Below are positions 1 to 10,689 of a stretch of 64,000 bases of DNA, piece after piece (position 1 is the first letter of the stretch; every line of letters begins with the position of its first letter). Origin of the DNA: Micrasema longulum. Its lineage: Eukaryota > Arthropoda > Insecta > Trichoptera > Brachycentridae. A model generated the notes under the pieces. It was not told the origin of the DNA. It did not search any database and worked only from the letters and a program-made list of their open reading frames with translations. The translations under genes were made by a program, and so were the position numbers. The stretch spans positions 1 through 64,000 of the forward strand of contig JAGVSM010002655.1 of NCBI GenBank assembly GCA_022494885.1, given 5' to 3'.

Positions 1-149
1 GACATTTGTGCATATATTTATTTATTAATTTCATTATACATACATTTGTTAAGGACAGAGACACAGTTTAAAGCGACACAATCAGGAACGACCCATGTCT
101 GTGAACTTGCTCCGACTCGCTAGAAAATCCGTGTTGAGTCGGGGCACTT

Positions 150-890
150 GTAATGCATTCATAACCATACATAGTTTCACCATACATTCGCTTGAGAGAT
201 CGCATTTTAATAGCATTCAGCCTACTTTCATCCCTGTTTTTCCAAGTCTATATTTCGCTCCCATAAATCAGGGTCAGGACCAGGACTCCACTGTGAACTG
301 CTAATTTTGCCTCTCACGACAAACATTTATTTACCAAGATTTATTTAAGAGCACCATTCATTCTGTTCCCGGCACTCACTCTCCTTCCAATGTCTTTCTC
401 AGTCATTCCATCCCTAGTAAACATACTTCCCAGGTACACAAATTCCTCTACCTGTTTTAGTATAAATCCATTCACAGTGATTTCACGTTTAATCATACTT
501 TTACTTCTTTTAAAAACCGTCACATTCGATTTATCGACATTCATCAGCAAATCGCTTCCATCACATACATCGTAGACCTTTGTTACCAAGTATTGCAGTT
601 CCTCTTTGTTGTTAGCAAGAAGCACGCCATCATCAGCATACAAAAAACAATTGACATTTAAATCGCCCATTTTTACTCCCATTCTTAATCCTTTCAGTTC
701 TTTCATGCATTGATTGATATACACGCTGAACAGCCATGGTGACATCATACATCCCTGTTTGACTCCTTTCTGAATGTCAAACCACGATGTGTATGATTTT
801 CCAGAGAAGCAATAGCTCGTGTCAGATTTCCGCTCATTCCATACTCCGATAACACCTTCCATAATTTTGCCTCTTCCGACAAACACTTAT
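150..890 (-). mobile_element. RTE-1 LINE fragment: reverse transcriptase palm to thumb, broken
   Basis: On the minus strand 341-886 is open for 181 codons and reads as the reverse transcriptase (RT) of an RTE-clade non-LTR retrotransposon. Visible motifs are VKQGCMMSPWLF (RT motif before the palm), the catalytic NCFLYADDGVLL, and the thumb EEFVYLGSMFTRDG. A frameshift near 340 moves the reading into another frame, where the family's RDESRLNA-like stretch continues to about 150 before similarity is lost. The copy is truncated at both ends. A ~30-base stretch at 866-893 repeats sequence found at about 300-330, so the 5' end is rearranged. Other copies of this family lie at 27749-28645, 29990-30800 and 53640-54750. 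Non-functional. Family assignment rests on the recognisable RT motifs. Confidence 0.8.
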
Positions 891-904
891 TTGCATTAAA
901 AGTG

Positions 905-1190
905 CTAAAAATTGGTATCTTTTTTGGGTGATACCATGTGTGTTGGATTTGTTACGACGTTTTGGCTACCATTGCAGGAGCCATCTTCAGAATGAACTGA
1001 GAAATTACGTTCCACCGAGCACTTTTTGCTTAAATAGGTGCCTTGGTTTTCACAATCACTGTTATCAATATGTTTCTTTTTTAGGTGATACCGTGTGTGT
1101 TGGATTTGTTCCGCTGTTTTGAACGTCAGAACAAAACGTCAGAACAAATCCAACACACATGGTATTACCCAAAAAAGAAACATTTTGACT
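905..1190. repeat. Direct and inverted repeat cluster, retroelement-tail-like
   Basis: The phrase at 915-960 (ending GTGTGTTGGATTTGTT) recurs directly at 1073-1112 and in inverted orientation at 1143-1183, so 1073-1183 can fold into a hairpin with roughly 40-base arms. At 960-1000 the text contains AGCCATCTTCAG preceded by a matching GCAGGAG-type arm. I associate that phrase style with tails of Penelope-like elements, but I cannot classify it here. Confidence 0.6.
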
Positions 1191-1480
1191 TTTTGCTGTA
1201 ATTGAGATGCACATAATTTTAAAATCTTATCGAAGTGGCCATTTTTTGTCTTAAAAGTCTATTTAAAGTACGAAAGATATATATTTTATAAATTTTATAT
1301 CTAAAACACTAAATTTGTTGTAATTTATTATAAAAGAATAAATAAAACAACAGTAAAACATAGTTGTTCAAAACCAAGTTTTTAAATTTATTTTATTTAT
1401 GAGAAATACTTAAATAGATATTTGGCATTCAAGGCGGAGTAAATTTTTAGCGTCACCTATTCGTTGAATTTGAAAACTCA
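1190..1480 (+). repeat. Interspersed repeat X, copy 1
   Basis: Shares an ordered series of words (AAAGTCTATTTAAAGTACG, then GGAGTAAATTTTTAGCGTC, CACCTATTCGTTGAATTTG) with 2105-2400 and 63080-63300. No coding potential or terminal repeats were recognised. Confidence 0.6.
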
Positions 1481-1905
1481 AGATTATTACAGCGCATGTG
1501 TAAAACCATGTGACCTTTGAATTTGGAAAACATATTGCCATTATGAAAAATAAATAAGATTGATATATTTTATCCTATCTTACCGAGAGTATATGTAGAA
1601 ATAGGTTGTTAAGCGTCGGAGCTCCTACCCCAGTTAGAGATCAAAAGAAGACACGAGGTTGCTATTTAATGCGTATTTATTACAGGGCTGCTCTCGTAAT
1701 GCTGTGCAATACTATTAGGGTTGCATAATTTGTTGTATTGGATTCTATTGAAAACGATGAAACCGCTTCATCGATCGTTGCTTTATTTTAGGTGAAATAT
1801 TTTATCACGCGTGTTTCATCGATTATGGACCATAAATCCCACACAAACATGGACATATTGACAGCGCTGTGTAATAAGTAGGTTAAGTTCAGTAGTGTAA
1901 GTTGG
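1481..1905. other. No gene seen
   Basis: A+T-rich spacer between repeat X and the SINE. I see no open frame, RNA gene or clear repeat in it. Confidence 0.5.
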
Positions 1906-2080
1906 CGGCCTCCGTGGTGTAGTGGTCAAGACGCTTGATTCACACACGAAAGGTTCCGGGTTCGATTCCCGGTGAGAACACAAAAAAAAACCACGTAATG
2001 TTTCTTAAGCCTGCGTTTTTTTAAAAGTAATTCACCACTCTAATTGGGCCTCATGGCCTGCTGTGGTGCAAAAAAAAAAC
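1906..2080 (+). mobile_element. SINE1 (tRNA-derived), copy 1
   Basis: The head 1907-1982 looks like a tRNA: an A-box-like TGGTGTAGTGG and a perfect B-box-like GGTTCGATTCC within a CCGGGTTCGATTCCCGG stem-loop. The body (AATTGGGCCTC...GGCCTGCTGTGGTGC) ends in a run of A. The same head plus body recurs inverted at 16300-16480. With a diverged body and A tail this is a Pol III SINE rather than a working tRNA gene. Confidence 0.88.
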
Positions 2081-2099
2081 ATAAAAAACATTTAAAAAA

Positions 2100-2400
2100 A
2101 AACATAAATCGAGATAGATGAAAAGTAAACATGCCGTCTTTAGAATTGTCAAATGTCAGATGAAAATTATATTCAAGCCATCACTTTTTGCTTTAATTGA
2201 GATTAATTTCAATTTTAAATAGTCTTAAAGAGGCAACTTTTTATCCCAAAAGCCTATTTTAAATACGAAAGAGAAAAACTTTAATTTTAATTAATCATTA
2301 AACGTGGAGTAAAGTTTCAGTGCCACCTATTAGATGAATTTGTAATGAAAACACGTGCCGACACTTTGGTGGCTCGAAATTTGAATGCGATAGAGATACG
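2100..2400 (+). repeat. Interspersed repeat X, copy 2
   Basis: Matches 63005-63300 over a longer stretch than copy 1, including words upstream of the shared core (AATTGTCAAATGTCAGATG-like). It ends just before a 12-base C homopolymer at 2410-2421. Confidence 0.6.
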
Positions 2401-2930
2401 ATGAATGTTCCCCCCCCCCCCTATTCCAAAACTGGTCATAAAGACTTGTTTCGCATATTTACTATAATTTTTTACATATTTTCAAAACGAATTAAGAAAT
2501 TTAACGTTGCTTTGCAATAAAACTGTGAAAACAACAAAACATGTAAACTTTAAAGACTTTTATTGTACCCGTCACTGCAGATTAATCCAATTATTCCAAA
2601 AGGAAGTACAAAATTCTTTCTTTCTTCTTTTGCATAATAAAGGTAACTAATTCTATAAATACCAACAGATCGTTTCCTAGTCCGGACTAGTAATCGTGGA
2701 CTAGTCCTTGTTTGTTCAATAGACCATTTTTAGTAAATCGAGTTTTGAATGCTAATTTGTTCATTATTTTATTACACGTCCATGCAACTAAATAATTATT
2801 AGTTTTTCCGCTAGTAAATAGCATTTTTAGCATTTTTTAAGTGCCAATCTCTTATTTGATTAAAAAAAAAAACAAATAAAATGTCTTTTGTAAAATTTTC
2901 AGAATGGTTTATTGAACATGCGAGAACTAG
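2401..2930. other. No gene seen; poly-C run
   Basis: Contains the C12 homopolymer at 2410-2421 and otherwise featureless A+T-rich sequence. Confidence 0.5.
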
Positions 2931-3050
2931 AGCAGCGAGATGGAGGAATCGAAGATATCTCGATGTTCAAACATAGATACAATGGTAAATGTTATACAAT
3001 GCGTGAAGTGGCCACTTAAACCAGCAAGTGATAGGTCATAAACCTTTTTT
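2930..3050 (+). repeat. SBR family fragment, locus 1
   Basis: A decayed piece of the snap-back repeat. It keeps AAGTGGCCACTTAAACCAG and the following GATAGGTCATAA, in the same orientation as 17938-18312. Confidence 0.7.
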
Positions 3051-3104
3051 CATAAACAATTTTTCTCATAAACCCCACTCTAATTCTTTTGCCTCATTTT
3101 TTAC

Positions 3105-3172
3105 AGTAGTAGCTACTCGATTGTGGAATAGTCTACCCACTAATGTCAAAGACACCCCTACCCCTTTTTAAT
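3105..3172 (+). mobile_element. LINE C-terminal scrap
   Basis: Translates as VVATRLWNSLPTNVKDTPTPF followed by a stop. The 'RLWNSLP' phrase is typical of the extreme C-terminus of CR1/Jockey-type LINE proteins. Too short to assign further. Confidence 0.5.
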
Positions 3173-3187
3173 TTATTTATTTTTCTT

Positions 3188-3371
3188 TTTAAAAAAGGAA
3201 TATTTGCATTCTTATGATTAACCCAAATATTTAATTTTGAGGGCCATTTTCAACGAGTTGTAAATAACTCACTATAAGAAAATGGAATCAAGTTGGGGAA
3301 AAGAGGGATTCGAACCACGGAACTTTGGTCCGTGAGTCCGAGACACTAGCCACAGGACCACAACCCGATCA
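3188..3371 (-). mobile_element. SINE2 (tRNA-derived), copy a
   Basis: Reverse-strand tRNA-like head: TGTGGCTAGTG A-box region, and B-box GGTTCGAATCC at about 3308-3318. It is followed by a body with TATAGTGAGTTATTTACAAC and AAATATTTGGG. Three more copies occur at 20905-21100, 23922-24100 and 26690-26845. Confidence 0.88.
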
Positions 3372-3589
3372 AAGCACATATGAAATGTCACTTCCTGAAT
3401 ATTTAAGTTTTCTTTTCTCCTCCCTCTTTTCTTTTCCCTTTGCCTCTCTTTTTTTTCATAGTAAAGTGTAGATATATTGTCGATTTTTATTTCTAAAAAA
3501 AGTATAAATGTCTTTTTTTTTAAATTAAAAAAACGATTAAAATGTACCAACAATATGTTCATACAACGGTTGGGGTAGGTAGGAAGAAA

Positions 3590-4035
3590 TTACAAATTAA
3601 CAATATTTTAACATTCCCAAATGTTTGTAGACAAGCTGGATTTCTTCTCAATGGAGTTTTTCTTCCAACAGAGAGGACAAATCTAAATAACTCTCCAGAG
3701 AGGAAATCCAGCCTGTCTGCAAACATTTGGACATACAAAAAAACATTGCTGATTAAACTAACTGGTATGAAAAGAAATTAAAAATTGAAAAATTGTTTTT
3801 TGTCGGTGCTTAGTCGGCAAATTGGTACAGTCGGATGAAACTCACCCACATGATAAAGGTTTCAGCTCTTTTACTTCACAAAAGTCGACAAATAGAAGAG
3901 AAAAAGTGGATGTTGAAAACATAGGGAAAATGGTAAATTTTACACACTGTAAAGTAACCACTCAAACCAGCCAATGACAGATCATAAGCCTTGTTAATGC
4001 CAAGACTTTCATATTCTCTTCTCAAAAATGTTTTC
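3590..4035 (+). repeat. SBR family, locus 2, with fold-back 5' end
   Basis: The arms at about 3600-3656 and 3690-3750 are inverted copies (AAATGTTTGTAGAC...CTGGATTTC against GAAATCCAGCCTGTC...AAACATTT). The central loop contains CCAACAGAGAGG. The rest follows the SBR consensus: AAAGGTTTCAGCTCTTTTAC, the AACCAGCCAATGACAG block, and the 3' end CTCAAAAATGTTTTC. Confidence 0.8.
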
Positions 4036-4218
4036 TAGTGGAACGGACGGCCCGTTGACTACTGTCAACAAGCCGGCTTCTCCTGAAGAGTTTTGAGAGG
4101 TTTCCTGACATCAGCAAATGCTGAGAAGTTCCTGATTAGCCCACTTTAGAATATCCTTTCTGATCCCAACAGTTTAACTAAAATAAAAATAATATAAAAG
4201 CAGATTTTTTTATTTTTG
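4032..4218 (+). repeat. Direct repeat DR4, left copy
   Basis: Begins TAGTGGAACGGACGGCC and matches 4411-4600 along about 190 bases, ending in AACTAAAATAAAAATAATAT-type sequence. The interval between the copies is ~190 bases with no gene. Confidence 0.7.
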
Positions 4219-4410
4219 AAACATAAACCTCGAATATTATAAGCAAGGTAACAGCTAGAGGCGCGTTGCAGAAGCCTGGGTGAAGATCTTAGCGACATCC
4301 CATCGGTGATAGGTAATAAAGAACACGAGAGGTAGTATCATACATGGTCAATAAAGTGCAGGCAATTGGTAAAATAAACCAAAGATGGAAATAAAATGTC
4401 AAACACACTT

Positions 4411-4600
4411 CTAGTGGTACGGATGGCCTATTGACTACTGTCAATAGGTCGTCTTCTCCTGAAGAGTTTCGAGTAGTTTCCTCTCCACATGAGCAAATGT
4501 TGAGAAGTTCTAGATTGGTCCGCTTCAGAATATTCTTTCTGATTCTAAAGGTTTAGCTAAAATAAAAGTAATATAATAGCAGAAAAATCCAATTTTTAAA
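4411..4600 (+). repeat. Direct repeat DR4, right copy
   Basis: Second copy of the 4032-4218 unit. It carries a perfect 9-bp stem hairpin at 4427-4448 (CCTATTGAC / tact / GTCAATAGG). The left copy keeps the inner six pairs of this stem. Confidence 0.7.
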
Positions 4601-4904
4601 ATTTAAACCTTTAGCTTAATCACAAACAACTTTTGGCGAGCTAATAAGCGACGTGATAACAATTTTTCACCGTGGTTGTTTATCGTATTCGCAATTACAA
4701 TGCAACATCTGTGAACACCTAATATTTGTTTGGTCAGTTCAATGCCTCTCAGGCATTGAGTAACTGATAACAGCGAGATTTTAGAATTTTAGTGGACTGT
4801 ATGGAATTGTTACTCACTTCAAATGTTCTTCCGATTGTTTCTTATATGAAGCACTTCACTTTTGCTGCAGCACGTATACCGGGTATCGTGTAGATTTTTT
4901 AAAA

Positions 4905-5640
4905 TATTCTTTTATTTGGGAAACATACAGTACAGTTACGAAATTTAATATTTTACACAATTAGACTTAATTCTAATGGACCAGTAAAGTTTCCATATTA
5001 TAAAGCAATTATATGTAAGGTTAATTATGAAAGTATAAAAAAGAGAAGGAAAAAGAAAAACATAAATGAAAGTTGTTTAAAAATTACAATTTAAGTGAAA
5101 AAAAGATATTTTAAAGGTTGTAGTTTGTAGTGAGTATTTACAAATGGAAATAATATCAAAAATGAAGAAAATTTGAAAGAGTAATTTAAAATTAAGAATT
5201 GAAATAAAGAATGAAAAACATGCTCAGATGTAAAAATAAAATAAAATAGTAATAACATTTTTTAAAAAAAAGGAAAAACATAAATATACACATATTTATT
5301 TCAAGGGATTCAAAGAAACGACGAGAAGAATCTTTAAGTGAAATATAAGACAGTAAATTTAGGTCAATTTAAAAAACATCTTCAAAATTAATGACACATT
5401 ATTGTACGAGCTGCAATATATTGATTTTATTTACATATATAATATGAGTAATTAAAATTAGTTTAAAAGTATAAAAACATGCCAATGCAGCAGAGAAAAA
5501 AGAAAAAATAAAGAAGGATGTATAAAAAATGTTTAAAAAATAAAGTAGATGTTGTAAATGATGATGAACTGTAGAATTTAGTCTATTTATAACACTAAAT
5601 TTCACTTTGTACGAATATGCTGACGCAGTATAGGATAAAG
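4905..5640 (-). mobile_element. Probable Jockey-like LINE 3' UTR
   Basis: Words such as GGGAAACATACAGTACAG and GGACCAGTAAAGTTTCCAT correspond in order to the 3' UTR of the Jockey-like element at 33270-33600 (AGAAAACATACAGTCATAC, AGACCAATTAAGTTTTCAT). No ORF is kept. Confidence 0.45.
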
Positions 5641-6660
5641 ATTAATCAGAGGTGAATTTTCACGTGTGACTTTCTCACAGAACGGTAGAAGCAACAAGAG
5701 TTTTGAAATAGGAAGGATTTGGGAAGGAAAGTAATATTTACAGTCTTATATAAGTTGCCAGTATAGAAAATGTAAAATCAGTACTTAACAATATTAAATG
5801 TCGAAATATTTACGTATTTGAATTTCACCGATGTAAATATGGAAAATTTTCCAAAACGGCTATTTGAATTAATTTATTTATGATTTAATTATTTATTGCA
5901 TTTAGCCGGCGGTTGGTAAACCAAATGTCCAGAAAAGCAGTCGCCATTGATATTGTAATTGTAGTTTAATTTTCACTTTTTTTGTATGTACTCCTAACTA
6001 TTTCGCAAAAGCAATATATTGTAAAATGTTGTATAGTAAACGCCAATTTTTTGCCAGTGAACTGTATTTATTTACGAGGAAAACAAAAACGAACTGACAC
6101 GAGCGTTGACTTATGACTGCGATAACTTAAGCATGTTCAATTTTGTTTATTGTGATCGCTCAAATTCTGAGCATGTTTTTAAGCACGTCGATAGTTATTT
6201 GTTATTGAGTTACTTGTGTATTATAAGCAATGAAAAAAATAAAGCAACACCCGTATACAAAAATAAATTTAAAAAAGCCCCGAGGACGCCTAGACTTCTA
6301 TATTCTCTTCTCGTAAACGTTTTCTGTCTGTTGCAATAAATTTAGATGATAGCTTTAATTCCATTATTCTTAGGGAAACTGTAGCGAAGCAAAGTTGAGG
6401 TTCTGACATTCTACATGCCATTCCAAAGTAAACTATATTCAAATCACCTTGCTTCGCCTGCTAAATTATACATACATACGTACGACGAGAACTTCCCTAA
6501 ATAATAAGCCGAAGTAACGTGAAACTTGGACAGCTGCCATTTCTAAATCAACCACGTTATATAAGCATTTGGACAAACTCAAACATATTTAATGAATTGG
6601 GTTTTTTACATAGATCTTTTGATTTCTAATTTTCTACAATTATTATTATTATTATTTCAT
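5641..6660. other. No gene seen
   Basis: A+T-rich sequence with only short open frames that match nothing I recognise. Confidence 0.5.
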
Positions 6661-6664
6661 TTTT

Positions 6665-7490
6665 TAAAAATTTATTTGTTAGTTCAACAAGAATACAATT
6701 AAAATTAAATGTTAACAAAACTAAATATATGAATATAGGAAACAAAGAATAGAAATTACACCATCAATTGTAATAGAAAATGAAAAACTTAATGAAGTCA
6801 CTGAAATTAAATATTTAGGTGTAATGTTGGATTCAAAACTTACATTTCACCAAAACGCTAAGATGGTTATAAATAATATTCCAAAAAAATATCAATTTTG
6901 GGAAGGATCAGAAGATTTATTGATAAGGACTCTTGCAAAACTATTTACAAGGCAATTATTGAACCACACGTTAACTACTGTAGTAGCATTTTATTTTTAT
7001 CAAACAAAGAAAACATAGATAAACTAACTGCATTACAAAATAAAGCCTTTCGAATCATTTTGAAAAAAACAGATACACGAGGGTTAAATCGATGGTAAAT
7101 GAAATGAAATTATTAACATATAAACAAAGAATATTTTACAATACAATGATATTTGTTCATAAAATTATAAACTCTAATAAAAAAACAGAATTTTGGAAAA
7201 AAAATGATCGGAACCAGCATGAACACGATCACAATACTAGAGAAAAGAACAAAATTAGACTTCCATTTAGGAAAAAGGCAAAGTCACAAAATTCAATTTT
7301 ATTTAAAGCAATTAAAAAGTATTACGAAATGGAAAAAAATATTTATGAAGAAAAAAACATATCAAAATTTGAAATAATGGTCAAGACATATGTGATAAAT
7401 AATTTATAAATTAAATATATTTGCAATGTTATTATTAGAACACACATAACAATATGTATGATATGTTTAAGATTTAAATAAAAAAAAAAT
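6665..7490 (+). mobile_element. LINE family CR-A, 3' half, frameshifted
   Basis: Reads LNVNKTKYMNIGN, EIKYLGVMLDSKLTFH, then GRIRRFIDKDSCKTIYKAI, EPHVNYCSSILFLSNKENI and LQNKAFRIILKK. This is the RT thumb and C-terminal region of a CR1/Jockey-type LINE. Frameshifts near 6885 and 7075 split it into three frames. The last frame ends in TYVINNL, followed by an A-rich 3' end near 7480. A second copy lies inverted at 36335-37005 and a C-terminal scrap at 12150-12415. Confidence 0.8.
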
Positions 7491-7819
7491 AAAAAAATAC
7501 ATACATTTTTTAAGTAAGCATAATAAATGTTCTTTATATATATTCTCAATTATAAAACTCTACCATCTTTCATAAATTATATAAAATAAGAGTGTAAAAT
7601 CAATTTAAGTAATAATAAAGATTAAGTTTAGTGAAAGATAAGAATAAATATTGAGTTAAAGAAATAAAATTGAGTTAAACAAAAGAAACTACATTTTTTT
7701 TAAAGAAAAGAAAAGAGAAATTAAAAACACATAAGATATAATAAAATAGATTAAAATTAATTTACAAACACAAAAATAAGGATTAGGCATTTGATTTAAG
7801 ACACATAGTAATGTTTTTT

Positions 7820-8315
7820 TTATAATGATATAATGTCAATGTTAACTTTTTTTTCCATTTTGTTATAGAGTCTTAACATACTTGCAAGAGGGTTAAAATG
7901 TGCCATATTGGATGTAAAAATTGGAAGGTAAAATGTATCAGGTGATCTCAGACGCCTACGGGGAACGTACAATGACACATTTTGAACACAAAACACTGAA
8001 TCAACATTATTGTGAATTATATTATACAAGTACATCATATCTATAATTTGTCTCCTAGTTTCTAACTTTTCAATTTTAAAATACTCCAAGCGCTCTTCAT
8101 AACATTGAAGTATTCTGCCCATGTTACACTTAAACGACAAAAAACGAACAATTTTTTTTCTGTACAGTTTCAATTATATTTTTATAAATCACATAATGAG
8201 GTGACCAAACAATACTTCCAAATTCCAACTTGCTACGTACAAGAGAACTATACAAACAAATTATTGATGCTGCATTTTTAAATGGCTTGGATATTCTGTG
8301 TATGAAGCCCAGCAT
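7820..8315 (-). mobile_element. Jockey-like LINE C-terminal fragment (J2)
   Basis: The minus strand reads MLGFIHRISKPFKNAASII, SLVRSKLEFGSIVWSPHY and then, after a frameshift near 8150, ERLEYFKIEKLETRRQIID and PRRRLRSPDTFYLP, ending LRLYNKMEKKVNIDIISL. This is the thumb and C-terminus of a Jockey-clade RT. The counterpart at 34076-35134 has LGFILRISKPF at the same place. Truncated and non-functional. Confidence 0.75.
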
Positions 8316-8338
8316 TTAGTTTTTGGCAGTATAGGACA

Positions 8339-8370
8339 TACTGCCGTCATGAGAAAGAAGGACGCATCTA
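8339..8370 (+). repeat. Candidate terminal inverted repeat, left arm
   Basis: CTGCCGTCATGAGAAAGAAG and flanks reappear inverted at 10633-10665, with about three substitutions and one indel over 33 bases. LINE fragments fill the 2.3 kb between them. Confidence 0.5.
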
Positions 8371-8534
8371 ACAATTTTTTTGAATGAGATCAATACATAT
8401 TCAGAATAAAGAAAAAAAAACGCGTCTACTGACACTTGAATTATTTTCCTAAAATAACTACAACCCTATTATTTTCACTAATAAATTAGACCATACTGCA
8501 AAAAGCCTTGAGGATTACTAAAATACAACTATAC

Positions 8535-8960
8535 GCAAGGAGCGTGGAATAAATTAAGGATCACGTATAACAACTCATACCGACAATTATTCGGATTGCC
8601 TAGGTACTGCAGTGCCTCTGAAATGTTTACAGCTGGACGAATAAACACCTTCGCTGCCCTGCTTCGCCAAAGAGCCTGGAGCCTATGGGAACGCCTAAAA
8701 AAGTCTAATAACGAAATTCTCCAAGCCACTGCAGAGTGGATCCAATCACCGTTGTTCAAGCGATGGCGCGATATGTTAACACCACCATAAGTGCTGCAAT
8801 ATAAAATTTTATTTTATGTTTATATTTATGTCTATTGTTATATTTATGTTTATTGTTATATTTTTGTTTATATTTATATTTAAGTTCTTGTTTATATGTT
8901 CATATGGTAGAATTGGCTCTGCACTTTATAGCCATTTTACTGGAATAAAAATTTAAATAA
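8535..8960 (+). mobile_element. LINE C-terminal fragment ('LPRYCSASEMF' type)
   Basis: Reads YNNSYRQLFGLPRYCSASEM, FTAGRINTFAALLRQRAWS and ILQATAEWIQSPLFKRWRD, then a stop. The pattern of a short LPR..SA..MF motif followed by an LLR helix is the recurrent C-terminus of insect LINE ORF2 proteins. A T-rich 3' UTR with TATTTATGTTTATTG repeats follows, ending in an AAATAAATAAAT tail near 8963. Confidence 0.7.
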
Positions 8961-8969
8961 ATAAATTAC

Positions 8970-9364
8970 TAAATATAAAAGGCTGTTCTGACTTATATAA
9001 TTATTAAAGACTGATGAAATGCTAATTTTTTCTTCTATTCCGTTTTTAAAAACATCTGAAATGAATGTACCCACTTGTTTTCAATTAAATTTAAGATCTG
9101 CTGGTAATTTCGAAGTTGATTGATTATTAGGTCGGCGTTACTAGTTTGAAAAGCAGTAAATGGCCAGTAACGTCTGTTTTGTTTAGTTGAGTAGAATCAA
9201 TTGGCATATTAACACTAAAAAAGAAAGACGTTTACTTTAATACTAAATAAAAAAGGCGTTTCTAGCTAGAAACGTCTTTTCATTGAAGTAAATATTTTCT
9301 TGTATTTTTTTACTTAAAAGAAGGTGAAAATGTTAATTTTTAAATAAATAATTTATTGAAATAA
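8970..9364. other. No gene seen; near-perfect palindrome
   Basis: Contains a palindrome at 9251-9280 centred on GTTTCTAGCTAGAAAC. Otherwise featureless. Confidence 0.6.
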
Positions 9365-10545
9365 ATATATATATATTCCACTAGGACAAATTAAATCGGA
9401 TCCCAATCACGGGGGTAATCTTAGACTTTAAAAAAGCTTTCGACACGGTTCATGTTGAGACCATGATAAAAAAATTAAACGACATAGGAGTAAAATTTCA
9501 AGAAAGTAAACTATTAAAATCATACTTAGCAAATCGGAAGCAGTATACATATGTAAATGAAAAAAAAAGCCTTTTGCAAACAGTAAATTTTGGATTACCC
9601 CAAGGATCTATTTTGGGTACAATATTATATATTTTATACATAAATGATTTGTCACTGTACAATTTCGAGGGAAAAATTATTAAGTAGTACATTGGACTAT
9701 TTTATAAAAATCGAACAGACGTATTAACAAACAATGACATAAACAAAGACCTAACTATGTTGACTAAATGGACAAACACAAACTTACTTACACTTCATGA
9801 AAAAAAATGCAATATTATCCATTTTGAATCTAGAAAAAAATGTCATAAAGTAGATGCTTAAAAAAATAATGAACGACTTACTAAAATTGAACATGTTAAA
9901 TACTTAGAACTAACAATAAATAGACAATTAACATGGACAATTCATATCAACAATTTAATTAGCAAAGTGGCGACATTATCGAGTCTTTTTTTAAAAATCA
10001 AAAATTTTGTTCCAAAAACGGAAAAAAATATAATGTATGAAGCCTTTGTAAAAACTAAAATATGTTATATGTTAAATGAAATATTAAAGTTAGTATATGA
10101 CCTTCCCTATTTAACTGCAACTAGAGTACTTTTTAAACAAACTAAGCCATTGAATATAACTGAACTCTTTCAACTAGAATCATTAAAATTTATCCATAAA
10201 TTAGCCACTAATGTAATTGTAGACGAAGAACAAAAACTTGTAAAAAATTGTAGTCAACATGGACATAATACGAGAATATCAGACAAATACCATTTACAAC
10301 TTTCTAAAACAAGACAAGGACAATCGAGACTAATGAACCAGGGACTGAAATTATACAATAAACTACCAGACAAAACTAAACAAAAGACTCAGACAAACTT
10401 TTCAAAAGACGTAATAAATATTATTTTGAGCAACAGAGTATAATTGAAAAATGTATATATTATTCTATGTAAAATGAATGTAATAATCCGTAAGGGTTTT
10501 TAAATAAATTTTCAAATAAAAAAATACATACTGTCGTTTAATAAT
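9365..10545 (+). mobile_element. LINE family B, RT palm to 3' end, decayed
   Basis: Translation in shifting frames gives GVILDFKKAFDTVHVETMI (RT motif A with catalytic Asp), FGLPQGSILGTILYILYIND (motif B), then WTNTNLLTLHEKKCNIIHFE, KYLELTINRQLTW (thumb) and a 158-codon tail open from 9967 to 10443 ending INIILSNRV. The YADD box region has been lost (LYNFEGKIIK, then a stop). It ends with a GTAAGGG and AAATAAA-type LINE tail. A more decayed copy is at 18900-19500. Confidence 0.8.
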
Positions 10546-10632
10546 ATGTTTAATTTTTGTAGTATTTTTCACACAATAAATTTTTAAATCTCCGCGTTAC
10601 AAAATATTTATTTTCTCCGTTTTTTGTTTATC

Positions 10633-10665
10633 TAGAAACGTCCTTCTTTCTTATGACGGCAGATA
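10633..10665 (-). repeat. Candidate terminal inverted repeat, right arm
   Basis: Inverted partner of 8339-8370 (ends ...CTTATGACGGCAG). Confidence 0.5.
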
Positions 10666-10689
10666 CTAATAATTAAATACAGTTTTAAA

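Noticed and set aside
1907..1982. Functional tRNA gene
   Set aside because: A and B boxes are good, but the sequence continues into a repeated body with an A tail and recurs at 16300-16480, so it is a SINE head.
9251..9280. Palindrome as a transcription terminator
   Set aside because: Eukaryotic context, no adjacent gene, and no T-run logic applies.
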